From positions 45,907 to 109,906 of the forward strand of contig MEHQ01001506.1 in assembly GCA_008828725.1 (NCBI GenBank): a DNA stretch of 64,000 nt, read 5' to 3'. The notes beneath the pieces are model-generated. The model worked only from the letters and a program-made list of their open reading frames with translations. It was not told where the DNA came from and did no database searches. Source of the stretch: Saccharina japonica. Its lineage: Eukaryota > Sar > Phaeophyceae > Laminariales > Laminariaceae. This document shows, one piece after another, positions 33,133 to 44,218 of the stretch (the stretch's first letter is position 1; each line of letters opens with the position of its first letter). The position numbers were made by a program, and so were the translations under genes.

Positions 33133-33767
33133 CGTGGCCGCTCTTGCAACTGAGAACGGGGCTCCTATTCTCGTGCTTGTTTCCGCCTTGTCTCTCTCTC
33201 TCCCGATTTGCAGCACGTCGTCGCTCGTGTAACTGCCAATAACACGAATCCCGCCCAGTTTTCTACGAAAACCCACAATGTCGTCGGATTCCTCGGATCT
33301 TCCCAGGGCGAACGGCGAACCTCGAACCTCCTGCAGATCCGATCGTTGTGGTGGTCGACGTCAATCTTGCACGTCGGCCCAGGCTAAGCCGACCCCCTAT
33401 CCCTAACCGTAACGCCAATCCTCTGGGGGGCTCGAGGTCGGCAGCAGCGGTCGCGCGTCTCCACCTTGTGTTTTGGCAGCGTTTTAGGAAATTAAGAAGT
33501 CGGGCGCCGAGCCGATCTCGAGCCAGTGGGGAGGGGGGGATGATCTTTTGAGGATATTTATTATTTCACGGGTACTGTCGAGAAGCGCAACGTCTAAACA
33601 TCTCACCATCTCACCAGGCAGACGCTCTCATCGGGTGTCGTGATATTTTTGCGCTCTATACTTCTCTATATGTACTGGTATGTGTGCTTCGCAGGCGATT
33701 CTGCGATTCTTACGTGAAAAAGTTGTTATATTTTCCAGCGCCAATGAACGGCATTGGCCTGCTTTTC

Positions 33768-34812
33768 CCTACAGGCTGGTTCAGGCATATCACCCAAAAT
33801 TTCGTCAGTCACGAATGCCGCATGCAATAGCAACTCCAATGTCACATATTTGGTATCATGCTGACCGCCATGAACAGTGGAAGAGGGTGACATCGCCAGT
33901 TTTTTGTTCAAAGACCTAGAACTGGCGCTACCGCCGAAACTGTGGCCCGACCACTCACAGGCCTTCAAAGTGGTCAACAATAGTCAGGCGTTTCCGTAGG
34001 AAAAAAATTTTCGCACCCAATTTTTTTTTCTGAACGAGCCGCTTCCAGGCGGTCCAAGGCATGTTTGTACAAAGTTTCACGCAAATATTCGAAGATCTGA
34101 CTGCGTATGATCATATTAAGTCATATTTAACGCCCAAAATCGATTCTATACTCAAACTAAGTAATTACGAGGCAACGCCTATTTTTGCACTTTTACCGCA
34201 CAAAAGTCCAAATGTCCACGCCGTTTTTTGGAGATAGACCCTGAAATTTGGTACACGTGTTATACGCGCCCTACCCGAGCCTTTTACGGATGGGATGTTT
34301 TTTTTTCTTTTCTTTTTTTCGCCGGAAATTTTGGATCTCTTAATCCTTTTAGAACTGCAGTCCCGTTTTGGGGACACATTACTTAGAATTAGAGTGGTTT
34401 GTCCCCATAACGGGACTGCAGTTCTAAAAAGGGTTAAGAACTGGTCCCACGAATTTGGGGACAAACTACTTGGAATTAGTTTGTGCGGAACATTTTTTTT
34501 TCAGTTCTGAATGGATTAACCATTATAGGACTGGAGTCAGTCCCGTGTTGGGGACAAATTACTTCAGAATTATAGTGGATTGTCCCCAAAACGGGACTGC
34601 AGTCCTAAAAGGGTTAAGCCCCAAATTTCCGAAAAAAAAATACAAAACAAGCAATATCTGACGGAAAAAACAAAACAAAAAAAAACATCCGTTAAAGTCT
34701 CGGGTAGGGCGCATAAAACACGTGTGCCAAATTTCAGGGTCTATCTCCAAAAAACGGCGTGGACATTCGCCACTGAATGAATTTTGGGTGGTATGCTTGG
34801 ACCAGCCTGTAG
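33768..34812. mobile_element. foldback element with two nested E4 hairpins
   Basis: The outer arms pair CCTACAGGCTGGTTCAGGCA with the complement GACCAGCCTGTAGG. Further in, AATGTCCACGCCGTTTTTTG pairs with AAAAAACGGCGTGGACATT. The centre holds E4 copies at about 34336-34440 and 34515-34620, separated by the AACTACTTGGAATTAG unit. Upstream (33133-33767) I see nothing but the probable promoter side of the NME7-like gene. Confidence 0.8.
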
Positions 34813-35233
34813 GTGTTCCACTTTTTTTATAATTGCTGCTGTTTTGCTGTTTGCATAACATGTACGTAGTGACCGGGTACGTACACGTACATATAGCAGC
34901 TCACCGGTACAGTGTATGCAGTACCGGCGGTTGTTCGTTAGAGCGGGTATGTACGACGAGGAGGTTTATGGTATTCGACTCCGAGCGGCTGTTACTGGGC
35001 AGTGGAGAGTTGACCCGCATGCTCACTTCACCTTCCCCCCTGCATTTGTCTACCTCTTTCCGGGCCGACGCAATGAAGGCATCTTAAACTACTGTGGCTC
35101 CTTCTCGCTGCGTGTTGTAGTGCCTATTAATAGCTCACAGCCTAGTGTGGCTGTTGGGAGCATATTCATCATCGCATATCATCAGCGCTAATTGACCACG
35201 ATACGCCACTGCAGTACTACTTCGTATATATAT
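34813..35233. other. no gene seen
   Basis: No exon-like segment. Contains GTAC-rich sequence and one CTATTAATAG palindrome (35123). Confidence 0.45.
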
Positions 35234-35586
35234 ATGTACTGTCGCCCCGGTGGGCTAGCAGGTAACCACGAAGCCTGTAAGCGTCAAGAAAGCGAGTTCG
35301 AGCCCCGCCGAGTGCATGCTCTTGGGCACTTTCTCTCGCTAAAAATATCTTGACTAGCAGAAAGCGCGAGAGCGTGAGTTAGCAAAATTCGATGAAAATC
35401 GACGAGCGTTGGGAAGGCTGAACCCTCTGCGCGATAAAAAATCAAGGCAAGAACCGTAGTGGGGGAGGAGGGAGAGGAGCCTACTTTGTGACCCCGGATC
35501 TGAGTTACGACTAGGGAGGGAGAAAGACGGAAGTGCGAAGATAATAAATGGGATGGAAAAAAAAAAAAAAAAAAAAAATGTATTGT
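35234..35586 (+). mobile_element. E5 tRNA-derived SINE, full length
   Basis: The 5' head resembles a tRNA: GGTGGGCTAGCAGGT at the A-box position and AGTTCGAGCCCCG as the B box. A conserved body follows (CGCGAGAGCGTGAGTTAGCA, AATCGACGAGCGTTGGGAAG, GACCCCGGATCTGAGTTACG), then AATAAATGGGATGG and an A run of about 22. A near-perfect flanking repeat (ATGTACTGT before, ATGTATTGT after) looks like the target duplication. RNA polymerase III transcription and LINE-dependent copying are inferred from the class. Confidence 0.85.
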
Positions 35587-36772
35587 ATCTACTCCTTTAG
35601 TACTTTCGAGTTCTGAGAGGGGCTTCTATGTATTGTACATATAATACGAGCACGTCGATGTCTCTCGCCCATGAGCCCAGGGTTTTTTCTGCTGCTACGT
35701 AAATATGCTGAGTTATGAGCTTTTTATCGGACACATGTTGACTTTCCCTCATAGACGCCCTAGGCTAACACCCAGGGAACTATACGTAGGTTGCGTCAGT
35801 TTGCAAATTTCTGCATGCCTTCCAAAAACACATACCGGCAGCCTGACCCATGTCAACACACAGGTAGATGCTTCTTAGTTTGCGTTTGCAAGCCTGTTGC
35901 GTGGAGAAGGGGAAAGGAGACGACGTGGTATGGGTTATGTATGTTTGATGCGTGAAACTATTAATAGTTGTGTTACTATCATAACCCACAAAGACGTCAC
36001 TCCACCATGCCACGCTTGAGCATCGAAACATGCACTACACCATCTATACACATTAAGTTTACCCTGGGGAAAAAGGAATTCAGGAGAGGTCATTGCTGAG
36101 ATTACAAATAATAGTGTGCAATACACTCTTTTAGGCTGCCTTGTGATACATCCTGTACTGGCTGTACCACTACAGCGCTACTACTACCACCACTGGCTCT
36201 ATTCGACTTGCCGCACGTACTCCTACAGACAAGCCGCACGCACGCACTCACCCACCAACGCACGCGCGCACGCACGTGCGAACGCACGCAAGAAGTGCTT
36301 TCAAATATCATTCAGTGGTGTCGAGCTTTTCCAACGGGCCAATCATGCCACATCGTCCTAACTCTTCACTCGCCATGTGTCTGGTTCCTATTGAACCACG
36401 TAACACAAGCTGGAAGCACCTTCTCAGCAATGATATTGTAACACCCATGCATAGCGCAGAAAAAAAGTTGCACCAGCCGCATATACAAATCCAACAGACT
36501 GAAGATATTTCAGCCGCTCATACTTGATGCTGTCTCCGACTGAGGCCTATAATGACAGCATGGAACCACGCCTCACGTATACCAGGTATGTATGAAGATA
36601 TACTTGTGATCGGCACATAATTAATACCCGCAGGAGGCCGTGCCCCCTGAATCTATTTGATGACGAAACCATGGACATACAGAGCAGTACCCGTGAGCGG
36701 CAAATACATAAACAGCGACTGACCAACTTTTTCGCTTCAACAACACCACCAGCACCACCATCAAAACTGTTG
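35587..36772. other. no gene seen
   Basis: Intergenic. I find no protein-like frame, splice-bounded exon or named repeat, apart from a CTATTAATAG palindrome near 35948 and an ACGCACGC-rich patch near 36240-36290. Confidence 0.5.
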
Positions 36773-39700
36773 TCACAGTTTTCCCGCAGGTCGGCGCACC
36801 CCTTCAACGTTTCCCCCCTCCCCTGCCACACTAACGCCCGTGATCGCCTCCAACTCCGCTAGCGCTGCCCGCAATTCTTCGGCGCCACCCGGCCTCACCC
36901 AAACGGTGCGCATGCCCAGCGCCTCGGCCGCGCGAACGTTCGCCCGAATGTCGTCGACGAACACAGCCTCCGCCGCGGAAACCCCCAGTGCCTTGCACGC
37001 GTTTTCGTAGATCAGTCGACCGGGCTTGCGGCACCCGGACGCGCTCGACAGCACCACCGCATCGCAGAGGTCGGGGAGGCGAGAGTAAACGCCTCCGCCT
37101 CCGCCGCTGGCACCGGCGCCACCATCAATGCTACCGCTACCGCCACCGCCACGACGACCTAAACCGCCTTCCTCTGCCACGTTCAGCTGCCCACTGCCGG
37201 CATCGGGCTTGTTGGTCTCAGCGTTTCGTTTTGCGGTGGCGAACCTTTCCGCAGCACGCACCTTCACCTCCTCCATCCCCGACTGGAACCCTTCCGCCGA
37301 TCTGGCGGCGGGGCTTCTCCTCGGCCGCCCCAAAACGAACCCCGGCTCGGCCAAGAAGTCATTGGACACCGCCGCCACCATCAGTCCCTCACGCCGCAGC
37401 TCCCTCGCCGCTGCGATCATCGCGGGGACTGGCACCCTCGAGGCCGCAGCAATACACCGAAAAAGCTCAAGCACATCAACGGAATCGATCCCCGCCACCG
37501 CTGCTTCCGCCGCTTTCGTCGCTGCCGCCGCCGCCACTGCCGTCACTGACGCTTCCGCTGCCGTCTGTTCTAGCGTCGCGTCCACCGGGCCAATACCAGC
37601 GACAGTCGCCGCAGACGCGGAGAAGCCCGGCCGACCCTTCGATCGCACCCAAGGCGACAACCCCTGCTTACCTGCGCGCTTCGCGACGTACTCGACGTAG
37701 GCCCGCTTCGCCTGGTCGCCGCAAAGGTACTTCTCGAACCGATCCAAGAACCGCGCCCCAAGCCGCTCTTCGCCCCTCTCCAGCCTCTGGAAGAGGCCCT
37801 CCTCCCCCGCGGCAGCGATGGCGACGCCCACGTACGCCGGGGGCAGGGGGCGTGGTACGGCTTCCCGCTCGAACAACGAGATCGCCAAAAGGGGTGACTG
37901 CGAAAGAACGCCTCCCACATCGAAAAACACCGCTCTCGGCCGGCGGAGCGCCCCCTCGCCTTTCACGCCACTGCTGCTCCCAAAATCACTACTACCATCG
38001 CCACCGCCACCAATATTACCACCACCGCTGCTGCTCCCACCGTCTCCATCATCATCAGCATCGTCATCGGCTGCACCTGGCGCGGTAGTGGAAGTCATCT
38101 TCTTCTTGAGAGCGCATATTTGCCCCCTAGCCAGGTCCATCATCGCCGGCACCATGGCGGCAACCGAAGAGGCATTCGCGGAGCTCGCTACACCGCGGGC
38201 GTTCCGCGCCTTGACCCCGTGCGCGATCACCGCCATCTTGAACAGGATGAACGCCAGCCCGAGCTCTGCAGCACCCCTCCCCCCCACCCCCACCAGCCTG
38301 TCGCGGCCGACCGCCCGACGGTACAGGCCCATCAGCTCCCGCTGCCCCGGAATGCCCAGGGCCTCGAGGTCAAGGCCTTTGAGCCCCGCGAGGGCCGATG
38401 GCCGGCCGTTTCCCGCGGGCGAAGACGGTGACACCGCCGCCGGAAAGTGGTGAAGGACGCAGAGGTTAGCGATATCGGCCAGGGGGTGTCCAAGCGTCGA
38501 CAGCTCCCAGTCCAGTACCGCGATCACGCGGGGGAAATGAGGGTGGAATACGAGGTTGTCGATCCGGAAGTCGCCGTGGACGAGGGTGACGCGGTCGGGC
38601 ACACCGCTATCGCTGCCGCCTCCGCCATCATCACCGCTGCCGGGGCTGAGCCTCCGCATGTCTTCCACGACCTCGCCGAACCCTTCGATCGGCCCAACGT
38701 CTTCCGCCTAGTGTTCAATGAAAAAGCAAAGAAGGGTGGGTGTTTATGTTTTTTTCAACTATTGAGGGAGGGACTGATATTTGTACACAATGCCAAAAAA
38801 ATAGAAGTGCATCAGCTGTGCGTTTGACCAAGGTGGTCGATGCTCAGCCTTTGAAAGTTTCGTGAAAATGCGGTCATTCATGTTTTCTATGTAAGCTGGT
38901 ATTTACCGCGACAACCTTGTCTTTAGGAATCGAAAGGCGATTTTTTGGCAAGGACTTTACCAACCATACTTATTATGCAGCATGCGGTATACGACAGCCC
39001 CGGTATTTCGAGGCAACCAAGTCAGGAAGGGGGATCTTGTACGGTTACGATACGGTATACGAGTGACAAGACAATGTGGTAAACTTGTACTGTAGTACCA
39101 GGTAAGTGGTATGGGAAGCGTGGCAAGTTCTACCATGGTGCGCTCGCTTCGTCGCGTGTTCGACGCGAAGTCTCCGGCTGATCGATGCATCGTACTACTA
39201 TCGTGCACGGCGAGCGTGAGGTGCGGCATACAGCATCAAGGCGCACACGCGAAGAATGCAAAAAAAAAACACGAACCTATGCACTTGTTTGTGTAACACT
39301 CGGACTCACAGGTGGGATATTAGCATATCGTTGCAATGCCTTTTTTCGAGACGAAGCAGTCTCCTTTTCTGGGGCAAGAAGGCATACATAAACGTTGATG
39401 GTCTTATCGCCTGCAGTATATTATCAGAGGAAAACCGTTATGTTCTCCCCCTTCCTACCAGTACCGCCCGCTCTGCGACACACGACAGGGCACGACCTGG
39501 ACACACACAGCGATCGACCGGGCGCCGCGCCGCGCCTCTCGCCTTCAACCCCACCCCCATCCCCCCACCCCCCCCAACAACCCGCACCTTACCCCCTACC
39601 CCTACACCAGCGTACCTGTTTCTTGGCGACCCTCTCCAGCGTCGTCACCTGGCGCCGCAGGTAGCCCCCGGACATCCTTCCATACCCCTGGAGACCCGCA

Positions 39701-40488
39701 CGAACGACGTCCACTCCGTGTAGCCTCGCCAGGGTCTCCGCGGCGCTGGCATAGGCAGCGGCTCGGTCCCCCCGGCTCATGTTCGGGAGGGCGGCGTCCG
39801 AAAAAATGCGTCCGTCGACAAATTCCATGAGATAAAACGGCGTCCCGATGACGGAGGCGTCCTCGCAGAGGAGGAGCGCCCGGGGAACCGGGACGTCGGT
39901 GTGCTGGAGAGCTCGTAGGACTCGAAACTCGCGCTCGATTGCGTGCGCGGAAGAGACCTTGACCGTGGCAGGCTTTTTGCGGAGCACGAAGCGGTATTCC
40001 GTCGTCGCTGTCGCTGTAGCTACCGCCGACGTCGCCGCCGCGGTCGAGGCGTTTCGGGCGTCCTCCCCCGCCGGGTGATGGCGGTGGTGGTGGTTTTGGT
40101 CATGGCCGTTGCCGTGGCCGTTGCCGTGGCCGTTGCCGTGGCCGTTGCTGTGGCCGTTACTGTGGCCGCGGCGAGGAAGAGAAGAAGCAGGAGGCGGCGA
40201 TAGATTGATCCGCAGTAGGAAGGTCGGGTTGGACTGGCCCACCGAGAACTTCTTGAGGTCGACGCGAAAGTTGTCGAAGCCCTCGTACCCTGCGCCTGCC
40301 GCCCATGCGTCGCTCACGCCGGGTCGGGACAACGGCGCCGGCCTAGGGGGCGAAGGCGAGAAGGGTGGTGGTGAATCACCGTGCCTGAAGGGATTGGCCT
40401 CGAGGCCATCCGCGGCTTGACCGGCGATCTCCGAGAGGTGATCCCACAGGAAGCGGCGGAGAGGAGCGAGCGGGAAGTCGGTCGCCAT
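36773..40488 (-). CDS. APH-like kinase fused to HAD hydrolase (ACAD10-accessory type)
   Basis: Two exons, 40488-39616 and 38707-36773, joined in phase 0 across a 908-base GT-AG intron (CAG, then GTACGC; CACTAG before 38707). The product is about 935 residues. Residues 1-405 are an aminoglycoside-phosphotransferase-like kinase: FVLRKKP carries the ATP-site Lys, followed by SVIGTPFYLMEFVDGRIFSD, then HGDFRIDN (His335, Asp337) and VLDWELST (Asp357). A His-Gly-Asn-rich insert interrupts the N-lobe. Residues about 550-930 are a HAD domain: FFDVGGVLSQSP, AAVSNDF, SASGCRKPGRLIYENACKAL and VFVDDIRANVRAAEALGMRT. The same two domains flank acyl-CoA dehydrogenase in animal ACAD10, but there HAD precedes the kinase, and no dehydrogenase follows here. 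Substrate unknown; phosphorylation then dephosphorylation of a hydroxyacyl-CoA is the ACAD10 precedent. An ATG at 40695 could add 69 residues. Confidence 0.85.
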
Positions 40489-40847
40489 GTCTGTCTGACT
40501 GATGTTGAGAGTAGAGTGACAGTCCTGGAGAGCGAAAGTTTCCGACCCGTCGCTACGAGTAAGCCCTGCTGCTTGCTGTGCTTCTTGCTGGTATGGGGGC
40601 GAGAAATCGCGAATTGCAAGGTCGAAACGACTACAGCATGTGAACTGAAGGCTACAGGCTGCACAGGGGTTCACTGCCACAGCTGCACCGTCCACCCTGT
40701 GCCGTGCCGCGTGCAGCGAAACTGGAATGCTCCGCTGGGCAAGAAAAATTGTATTGGTTCAATGTATGAAGAATGCCTCAATCATGTTTGGAACTCCCGA
40801 TGTTCCGGATTAGACTCAAAACCGGATACACTCTGACAGCCGGAGCG

Positions 40848-41127
40848 ATGCTTCCGAGGTCCAGGGCCGTGCTCGTTGTGGTAGCATTGTCGGTACATAT
40901 CTACCTAGTGGGTGCTTTAGTATGTCCGCCAATAAATGCAGGTAAGTGCTGAGTTGTTGTACGCAAACAGCATTCGTACACGTACGTTGCAAAAAAAAAT
41001 GGCGATCCAACGACCTGTCAGCTGTACATTAGAGTACAGCTTGCACCATCTGACGTCTGACTCTGTCTGTGTTTGCCAACCAACAGCAGTAGACTACGTT
41101 GTCATCTTCCCCACGACGCACTGCTAG
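40848..41127 (+). CDS. possible secreted small protein, two exons
   Basis: An ATG at 40848 opens a 31-codon exon (40848-40941) that reads like a signal peptide: MLPRSRAVLVVVALSVHIYL followed by VGALVCPPINA. It ends at a strong donor (GCAG, then GTAAGTGC). An acceptor at 41086 (CCAACCAACAG) starts an exon (41087-41127) that continues in phase, AVDYVVIFPTTHC, and stops. The result would be a 44-residue secreted peptide, or the start of a longer gene if another donor is used. It has no recognisable family and lies 360 bases from the divergent APH-HAD gene. Confidence 0.3.
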
Positions 41128-43167
41128 GAGCGGCACGGTGCGCGACGCGATTAATTCAGCTGCTACTGGTACTGGTCTCAAACGGCCCGAGCGCAGTAAT
41201 CATTCTTGTGCTCGAGTATTTTTGTCCCAAAGAGGGACAACACGAAAGCTCTGCACCCTTGCCGTTGTTGCAGCAGTGAACGAACGTCCTTGAATCATGG
41301 TATCACGGCCTCGGCATACCGTGGACCTCGGGAGGGGGGTTTGGGGTGGGGGTGGGGTATAGTCGATATTCATGCATGGCCGTAGTCGTATGGCAATAGA
41401 CCCTCGCGTCTCTACAATGCCGGGACGGAGCATGTCGGGTTTTCACCAACCAGGCAGAAATTGCTTATAGTAGCACCAAGCGCGAATCGCCGTGAGGTGT
41501 TCGGCGACACGCATGAAGAGTGAGCTGCGTCCTACGTACTACGAACCGCTTGTGAGGCGGACTTGCACACGTGATCACATCGTCAGCGAGTTAATTCAAT
41601 TTCCGGTGTGACTACTTCCAGAGACAGCAATGGGAGTAATATGTAACTACCTCGTGGGTGCCTTACCATAAACACTACGTTGATACGATCATCCCCCCGA
41701 GAGGGAGGGAGGGGGGGGGGGGGTAGACCTTATACCCTGGTAGTATTTTACATCCTCGAGCTTGCCGCAGTAACAGTACCGCACCGTACCTGCTGTACTT
41801 GTGCAGATGCTGTTGTGCAACAATAAAGCAGCTGTATGTAGCACTACTACGTACTACTACTCCAGTAGCAGTAGTCTCCTGATGGCCAGGAGTTTCAACA
41901 AGACGCTCTCACCGTGTCGCCATGACGTCACCTCCCCACCATGTATAGATCAGCGTGCAGCCCGACGAGTATATGTACAGCTCTGCGGCAGCAAGGGCAT
42001 ACGCATCGCGAAGCTTTCCATCGTTCACAAAATACTTTCGTTTCTCCCTTTGTATACGTAGCAGTTGCAACCGTAAGAGGACGATATCAGCATCCTGAAA
42101 ACAGTGGTCCCGAGATCCCTTCTAAGTACCTGTTGGTACTGCCTGTGTATTCATAGTACTCGTAGGAATCTACGCACGAGTATGATATGTGTATAGCATG
42201 TGCATTTCCGTTCCTCCTATCGAACGACAACCCCGCACACCCAGGGGACCGCACGTACTGATCGATTCGTTTTCCGTTAACGTGATGCATTAGTCTACCA
42301 GCAGGTACGTGACACCCTCTTATTTTGGTAGCAGGCATACTGTAGACTCAAAAGTCTCGTCGTGTGAGGCAGGGTGTGTGTCCTCAATTTCTTGTGTTTT
42401 GTGCCGAAAACAATTTAGCCAAAAGTTCCTAACTCCCACTACTGTCCCAAGTGAGTGTTGTCGCGTAATGCAATCCTCTAATATGCAACATTCAGTTCCC
42501 TTCTTCCCTTTGCTTTCTCCCCTGTCTCCGCCGTTTTCGTCTGGGCTTTGCACCCGCTGGCGGCAGCCTTGTCCCGTTGCCCGTCCAGTAGTGCTGCTGC
42601 TGCTTCTGCTGCTGTGCGTCCTGCCGGCACATGGAGGCGACGTCGAGAGCAGGGGATAGGAGGCGCCTCGTCCGTGGGCAGGCCTCGTCGGCAAGCGAAA
42701 CGGCCTGTTGGCCTAACAATGATGTTCGAAAAGGTTTTTCATTCGGTCAATGTTGCTCGTTTAGATCTTTCTTATACTACGTACAGGTACCTGGTATATC
42801 ATTTACCAGTATACGGGTTTGCCGTGTGCCTGGTGTGCGTGTTGTAGAGGCGTGGTTTGCCGTGTGTCTGGTGTTCCGTGAATGCGGCTTGCCGTTTACG
42901 TTTCTATTAATAGGGACGGCAGTCGGTATGTTGAGACTTGGTCCAGCCTCGACACAATGGTTAAAACATTATTGACCCTAAACTCTAAACCCTAAACGCT
43001 AGCCTTAACCATTTTACCCTATACCGGTATATATCCCTGACCGCCTGGGAAACAATTTCTCGGAATTTTATGCTTGTCAGGGGGAGTTTGTGTGCACGTA
43101 TCGGCCATTTTTGTTGCCGAAGCTGGCCCAAGCCGTACACATCACACACCTCGGACAGATAATCTAC
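41128..43167. other. intergenic, mostly unassigned
   Basis: Holds one E1 copy (listed separately), a 13-base G run (41713-41725) and a stretch of CTAAACCCTAAAC (42975-42998) resembling a telomere-type repeat. A hydrophobic open frame near 42480-42660 ([20 protein letters not shown]) has no donor site, so I do not call it a gene. Confidence 0.5.
41368..41575 (+). mobile_element. E1 long form, copy 8
   Basis: E1 from CATGCATGGCCGTAGTCGTA to CACCAACCAGGCAG, then the extension CACCAAGCGCGAATCGCCGT and AACCGCTTGTGAGGCGGACT. A G-rich run lies on the outer left. Confidence 0.9.
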
Positions 43168-43372
43168 AGATATATCATCTTCAGATAGATCATGGTCTAA
43201 ATCATCTACAGATAGATCATTATCTAGATCACCTACAGATAGACCATGATCTAGATAATCTACATATAGATCACGATCTAGATCATCTACAGATAGATCA
43301 GATCAGGATCTAGACCATATACAGATATATCTTTATCTAGATCATCTACAGATAGATCATCATGTAGATCGT
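43168..43372. repeat. minisatellite of GATCTAGATCATCTACAGATA type
   Basis: About ten units of ATCTACAGATAGATCAT alternating with GATCTAGATC. The sequence is rich in short palindromes. Sequence to 43690 encodes a 96-codon open frame with no recognisable family. Confidence 0.9.
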
Positions 43373-43950
43373 CTAGTTCCTCGCCGACCGTTGTGAGACA
43401 GATCCAACCCCGGAAACGTGCGATATATCATGCAGACTATACGGGCCCCACCCGGCATTCCGGGATACTACTTGTTGAGCATACAAGGTTGAGATTGGGG
43501 ATATACCTTCCTTTGGACATATCTAGACCATGGAATGGGAAGAATCGATTATCTGCCCGAGGTTGTGAATCGTTTACAATACCAGGTGGTACCGAGCTTT
43601 ACCACTTTCGTCGAGGGAAACAGGTTGACGCACCCCTCTTGGGCACGAGACGAAGAGGACTAGCTATTATAGCAAGATTGTAGTCCTAAAACGTTGGTTG
43701 GTCGAGTTCGGTTCAGGGATTGTTATACTTCGTATATCGTACCTTACACAGCTTTTGCGCCAACCACTTGTATTTCGAAAAGAAGTGGAAAGGTACACCC
43801 AACACACTAGTCACTACGGTATTTTTTGCGGCAAGTGGCTCGTCATAGGGTCGATGGAGCGATCATCGCCGAGGCAAGCGCTGATATTCCTCGGCGACTG
43901 GACGGGTCGGGTAGGAGACCGGCCGAGTGAGCGAAAAAGGATGTCGCGTT

Positions 43951-43956
43951 CATTGC

Positions 43957-43992
<36 letters not shown>

Positions 43993-44005
43993 CGTTGTTG
44001 TTGTT
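43951..44005. repeat. (TTG)n microsatellite
   Basis: About 18 TTG units upstream of the signal peptidase gene. Confidence 0.95.
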
Positions 44006-44218
44006 ACTGCTGTTGTTATTTTTGAATAAAAAATGCCACCAGCGGTCTCCGAAACGTCAAACCAACTAGCTCTCACCCCCCGTCGCCCGGCCTCGCCCCA
44101 CCTTGCCCCTTATCCCCGACCTCCACGGTCCTCTCACCGTAAATAAACGTCTCGGAATTTTCCTATTTTTTCAAATTACTCGAAGAGGCCCGAAGAGCGA
44201 GCGCTTGGAGACGTCCTG

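Noticed and set aside
35243-35315. Possible tRNA gene
   Set aside because: It has A- and B-box-like motifs but is the head of a SINE with a body and A tail. The same unit recurs at 50690.
36988-38088. 366-codon plus-strand open frame
   Set aside because: Antisense shadow of the GC-rich APH-HAD exon. Proline/arginine-rich with no motifs.
42970-43000. Possible telomere (CTAAACCCTAAAC)
   Set aside because: Only three or four degenerate units inside ordinary sequence. At most an interstitial patch.
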